Of a DNA stretch of 15,779 bases, positions 13,477-15,779 are shown in pieces; position 1 is the stretch's first letter, and every line of letters starts with the position of its first letter. Below the pieces are notes generated by a model, which worked only from the letters and a program-made list of their open reading frames with translations, ran no database searches and was not told the DNA's origin. The DNA comes from QNBT01 sp964563335. Its GTDB lineage: Bacteria > Planctomycetota > Phycisphaerae > Sedimentisphaerales > Anaerohalosphaeraceae. The position numbers were made by a program, and so were the translations under genes. The DNA is taken from assembly GCA_964563335.1 (NCBI GenBank), contig CAZLWL010000056.1, forward strand, positions 1 to 15,779. The letters run 5' to 3'.

Positions 13477-14028
13477 ATGAAAGTGATGAATTTGATTTCT
13501 TTAATTATTGTTTTGGCTCTCTGCGCCACAAGTCATGGCGAGATATATACCGGCGATATTGAATACACAGCCGGGACCGGAAGCAACAAGGCAACGATAG
13601 CCATCGATTTTGATTTCGATAGTAGCTTCTTATTCAGCTTTCAATGGGACGGCGCTGCCACCGGCTGGGATGCTCTTGCTGCGATTGACGACGCCGGCGC
13701 ACTCGATGTCTTCGCAAGCGACTTCGGCGAAGGGAGCATGTTCGTGGATGATTTCGACTATGAAGGCGGCACCGAATACGACTACGGCGAAGGCGTATAT
13801 GCCGGCTGGGCCTACTTTAACAGCGGCGACAACGAAACATGGTCGTTGGACCCCGCTGGTGTTTCGTTCCGCGATTTAAGCGACGGCGCGTGGGATAGCT
13901 GGGTCTGGACAAACTATGACGAGAGCTGGCTGCCAATTCGCTCGCCCGGCGCCGCGCCCGTACCGGAGCCGGCAACAATGCTGCTGTTTGTTATTGCCGG
14001 GTTGCTGATTCGCAAACCAAGAGGATGA
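13477..14028 (+). CDS. Secreted PEP-CTERM protein under cobalamin riboswitch control
   Basis: The 183-residue precursor has a signal peptide (residues 1-21, MKVMNLISLIIVLALCATSH then G), an acidic aromatic-rich mature domain and a C-terminal PEP-CTERM sorting tail (PVPEPATMLLFVIAGLLIRK, ending PRG). Such tails are handled by exosortase and place proteins at the cell surface or in exopolysaccharide matrix. The mature part includes FQWDGAATGWDALAAID (55-71) and a Trp-rich stretch at 137-152. I cannot name the domain. ATG 13477 follows AGGAAGG by nine bases; TTG 13456 would only prepend charged residues to the signal peptide. It is the first gene after the riboswitch and terminator, 7 bases before the next coding region. 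The location argues for a role connected with B12 supply: surface capture, or a substitute used when B12 is scarce (inference). Confidence 0.85.
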   Translation: MKVMNLISLIIVLALCATSHGEIYTGDIEYTAGTGSNKATIAIDFDFDSSFLFSFQWDGAATGWDALAAIDDAGALDVFASDFGEGSMFVDDFDYEGGTEYDYGEGVYAGWAYFNSGDNETWSLDPAGVSFRDLSDGAWDSWVWTNYDESWLPIRSPGAAPVPEPATMLLFVIAGLLIRKPRG

Positions 14029-14035
14029 GTTTCTT

Positions 14036-15061
14036 TTGCCGGTTATGGCTGAGACTATGCCGAACACAAAAACACAAATATTTTTTTTCATGGCATGCTG
14101 CTCTTTTGCGGGCGCGGCCGATTTCGACCCGAATGATTTTGCGATTGAGGTGATAAGCTACGATGACGGCGGTGCAAGCTCCCATCAAGACCCTTGTACA
14201 GCGCTGGGCAGGCCTACTGTGGACACAGATTACTTCGGCGTTGATAGGCCCGTTTTGCCGGTATATGTGGCATGGGAGCAGGACCAGGTGGTTAAAGTTG
14301 GCTTCGGAGGACACCTTGTGCTTAGGTTCAGCCACAAGGTCGGTGATGATGAGAATAATCCGTATGGCGTGGACTTTATCGTTTTCGGTAACGCATTTCA
14401 AAGAATCGGCAGCGGCGTAAACTGGAAGTATCAGGACCCGGCTTCGGTCACGATAAATTCGGACGATGTGTACGCGGAGCCGGGGCTGGTTTCGGTGAGC
14501 CAGGACGGTGTAACATGGTACGCATACGATGACCCGAACCTGCCAAGAGCGGACACCTTTGCGCCGACATTGGGCAGAATGTATGACCCGAATAATGCAG
14601 TTGATGTCTATCCCGGCTGGGATAATCAATGGTGGGCAGGCGTTACAAATCCCACCATCCCGCTGGACCCGAACTTAACGGCGGCGGATTTTGTCGGCAA
14701 GACCGTCGCCGAAGTCTGCCAGATTTACGGCCAGTCCGCGGGAGGCACCGGCTTTGATTTGCATGATTTGGCGCCGCAAGATTATGCAGCGCTTGCTGTG
14801 GACGAACAAACCGGACGCAAGTGGATTCAATACGTTAAGGTCGAATATACCGAAAGTATCTTGTATGAAACTGAGATTGATGCCGTCGCCGATGTAAGCT
14901 CATGCGGTGATTACAGACACCTTTACGTCGGCGGCGACTTCAATCTTGATTGCAGGGTCAACTTTTTGGACTTTGCGGTTCTGGCTTCGAACTGGGTTGA
15001 TGAAGACGGACTTATCGCCCTTGCCGGTAACTGGCTGAAATGCAATTGGGAGTGCGACTGA
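14036..15061 (+). CDS. Dockerin-tailed cell-surface protein in the B12 riboswitch cassette
   Basis: The 341-residue product has an N-terminal signal peptide (hydrophobic IFFFMACCSFAGA, cleavage near residue 28), a single large extracellular domain (about 30-285) and a C-terminal planctomycete dockerin-like pair (GDFNLDCRVNFLDFAVLASN and LIALAGNWL). The main domain contains PYGVDFIVFGNAF, EPGLVSVSQDGVTWY and several Trp-rich loops, suggesting a beta-sandwich binding module. From memory, similar 'VFGN' surface proteins occur in B12-uptake loci of Bacteroidetes, but I could not check this. TTG 14036 has AGAGGA ten bases upstream; ATG 14045 and ATG 14057 (MPNTKTQIFFF) are plausible alternatives, none with an ideal ribosome site. 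The close spacing to both neighbours indicates one operon. Confidence 0.82.
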   Translation: MPVMAETMPNTKTQIFFFMACCSFAGAADFDPNDFAIEVISYDDGGASSHQDPCTALGRPTVDTDYFGVDRPVLPVYVAWEQDQVVKVGFGGHLVLRFSHKVGDDENNPYGVDFIVFGNAFQRIGSGVNWKYQDPASVTINSDDVYAEPGLVSVSQDGVTWYAYDDPNLPRADTFAPTLGRMYDPNNAVDVYPGWDNQWWAGVTNPTIPLDPNLTAADFVGKTVAEVCQIYGQSAGGTGFDLHDLAPQDYAALAVDEQTGRKWIQYVKVEYTESILYETEIDAVADVSSCGDYRHLYVGGDFNLDCRVNFLDFAVLASNWVDEDGLIALAGNWLKCNWECD

Positions 15062-15067
15062 AAAGGT

Positions 15068-15779
15068 ATGCGACACAAAGGTTTCACATTAATCGAGCTG
15101 CTTGTGGTGCTGGCCATAATTGCACTGCTCGCGGGTATCTTGATGCCGTCGCTCGTAGCCGCCCGGCAGATTGGCAGAAGGCTCGTGTGCCTTAGCAACC
15201 TGCGACAGATGGTGATAGCAGCGAATAGTTATTTAGCCAACTATAATGAATACTATCCTCTGGCAAGCTTCGTTGACAAATCGCAGGCCGCGGACGGCGT
15301 CCAATACAACTATGAATGGGACTTTTCCAAGGTTTACGAATTTGGCCAGTTGGCCGAATGCAAGCCGGGGTCTCTTTGGCAGACCGATTCAATTCTGAGG
15401 ATACAGCAGTGCCCGGCGTTCAAGGGTAGCGCCAATTCGCCGGGCGACCCGTTCACCGGATACAATTATAATGTCAGCTTCATCGGCGGCATCTTGGAGC
15501 GGGCCGAAGACGGCACATTGAACGGCGTTAATTCGACAAGAGCGCTCGAAGTGAGGAATCCTGCCAGATGTGTTATCTTTGGTGACGGCCAGTATGAAGA
15601 TGGCGCCAATAAGTTCATGCGCTCCCCGTGGCTCGGCAAACTTGAAACTCAAGACGACCTGAAGTTGAAACCCTACGGCACACAGGGCTTTCGCCACCTG
15701 CGTAAGACCAACGTCTCCTATTGTGACGGCCGGGCCGAGACGCTCGCCGATAGATACACCGAGACGCATGAAGAGCTAA
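15068..15779 (+). CDS. Prepilin-type H-X9-DG protein (3' end outside window)
   Basis: The frame opens at ATG 15068, seven bases after the previous stop with AAAAGG directly before it, and stays open to the last base, giving 237 residues so far. MRHKG then FTLIELLVVLAIIALLAGIL is a type IV prepilin/pseudopilin leader: cleavage after the Gly, Glu at +5 and a hydrophobic N-helix. The C-terminal region has the H-X9-DG pattern (HLRKTNVSYCDG) typical of the very expanded planctomycete family of prepilin-like proteins. They are processed by prepilin peptidase and probably anchored or assembled at the cell envelope. Individual roles are unknown. Operon position places this member with the B12-controlled surface proteins; a family member of this type in a riboswitch operon is notable. 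Confidence 0.88.
   Translation, partial: MRHKGFTLIELLVVLAIIALLAGILMPSLVAARQIGRRLVCLSNLRQMVIAANSYLANYNEYYPLASFVDKSQAADGVQYNYEWDFSKVYEFGQLAECKPGSLWQTDSILRIQQCPAFKGSANSPGDPFTGYNYNVSFIGGILERAEDGTLNGVNSTRALEVRNPARCVIFGDGQYEDGANKFMRSPWLGKLETQDDLKLKPYGTQGFRHLRKTNVSYCDGRAETLADRYTETHEEL

Noticed and set aside
13991..14629. 212-codon minus-strand frame
   Set aside because: It is antisense to the dockerin-tailed surface protein gene, which has a signal peptide and dockerin motif; the minus frame has neither motif nor ribosome site.

Overview
The window looks like a chromosomal segment of a planctomycete, most likely class Phycisphaerae. This is inference from gene content; no rRNA is present. The support comes from dockerin-like repeats of the type 'NxDxxVNxxDFAxLAxxWL' on surface proteins, a PEP-CTERM protein, a prepilin-type H-X9-DG protein, and ECF sigma genes each paired with a membrane protein carrying an 'NIWRIIMK' motif followed by an Ala-rich helix.

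Layout. Positions 1-887 hold the 3' end of a secreted multi-dockerin protein that stops just after the first residues of what looks like a formylglycine-generating-enzyme-type domain, followed by a terminator. Positions 888-1597 are a non-coding patchwork: a 243-bp MITE-like element with perfect 17-bp terminal inverted repeats, a 56-codon minus-strand ORF abutting it, a short tandem repeat and a three-armed palindromic repeat. A lone bioD (dethiobiotin synthetase) follows at 1598-2335. Positions 2368-5831 carry two tandem, paralogous minus-strand modules. Each has a conserved upstream element, an ECF sigma factor, a translationally coupled single-pass membrane protein (putative anti-sigma/sensor) and an intrinsic terminator. 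Positions 5832-6246 are non-coding with a strong candidate RNA structure. A HAD phosphatase/mutase gene lies at 6247-6942.

Positions 7026-10896 form the housekeeping dnaG-rpoD pair with a consensus-like promoter and a structured leader. A convergent FAH-family hydrolase/isomerase gene ends 25 bp from rpoD. An orphan coiled-coil, tail-anchored protein (12008-12787) is preceded by a G10 tract. The right end (about 12870-15779) is a cobalamin-riboswitch-controlled cassette: promoter, riboswitch, strong intrinsic terminator, then three tightly spaced genes for exported proteins. These are a PEP-CTERM protein, a dockerin-tailed cell-surface protein, and a prepilin-like H-X9-DG protein running off the window.

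The two most interesting systems are the following. (1) The B12-riboswitch cassette consists of surface proteins rather than recognisable transporters or enzymes, which makes it a candidate for an undescribed planctomycete cobalamin-capture or B12-independent surface system. (2) In the duplicated ECF modules the conserved NIWRIIMK motif is encoded by 32 nucleotides identical in both paralogs. Read as RNA, those nucleotides contain GGAG-N7-ATG, an internal ribosome binding site and start that would release a second, signal-peptide-bearing form of the sensor protein.
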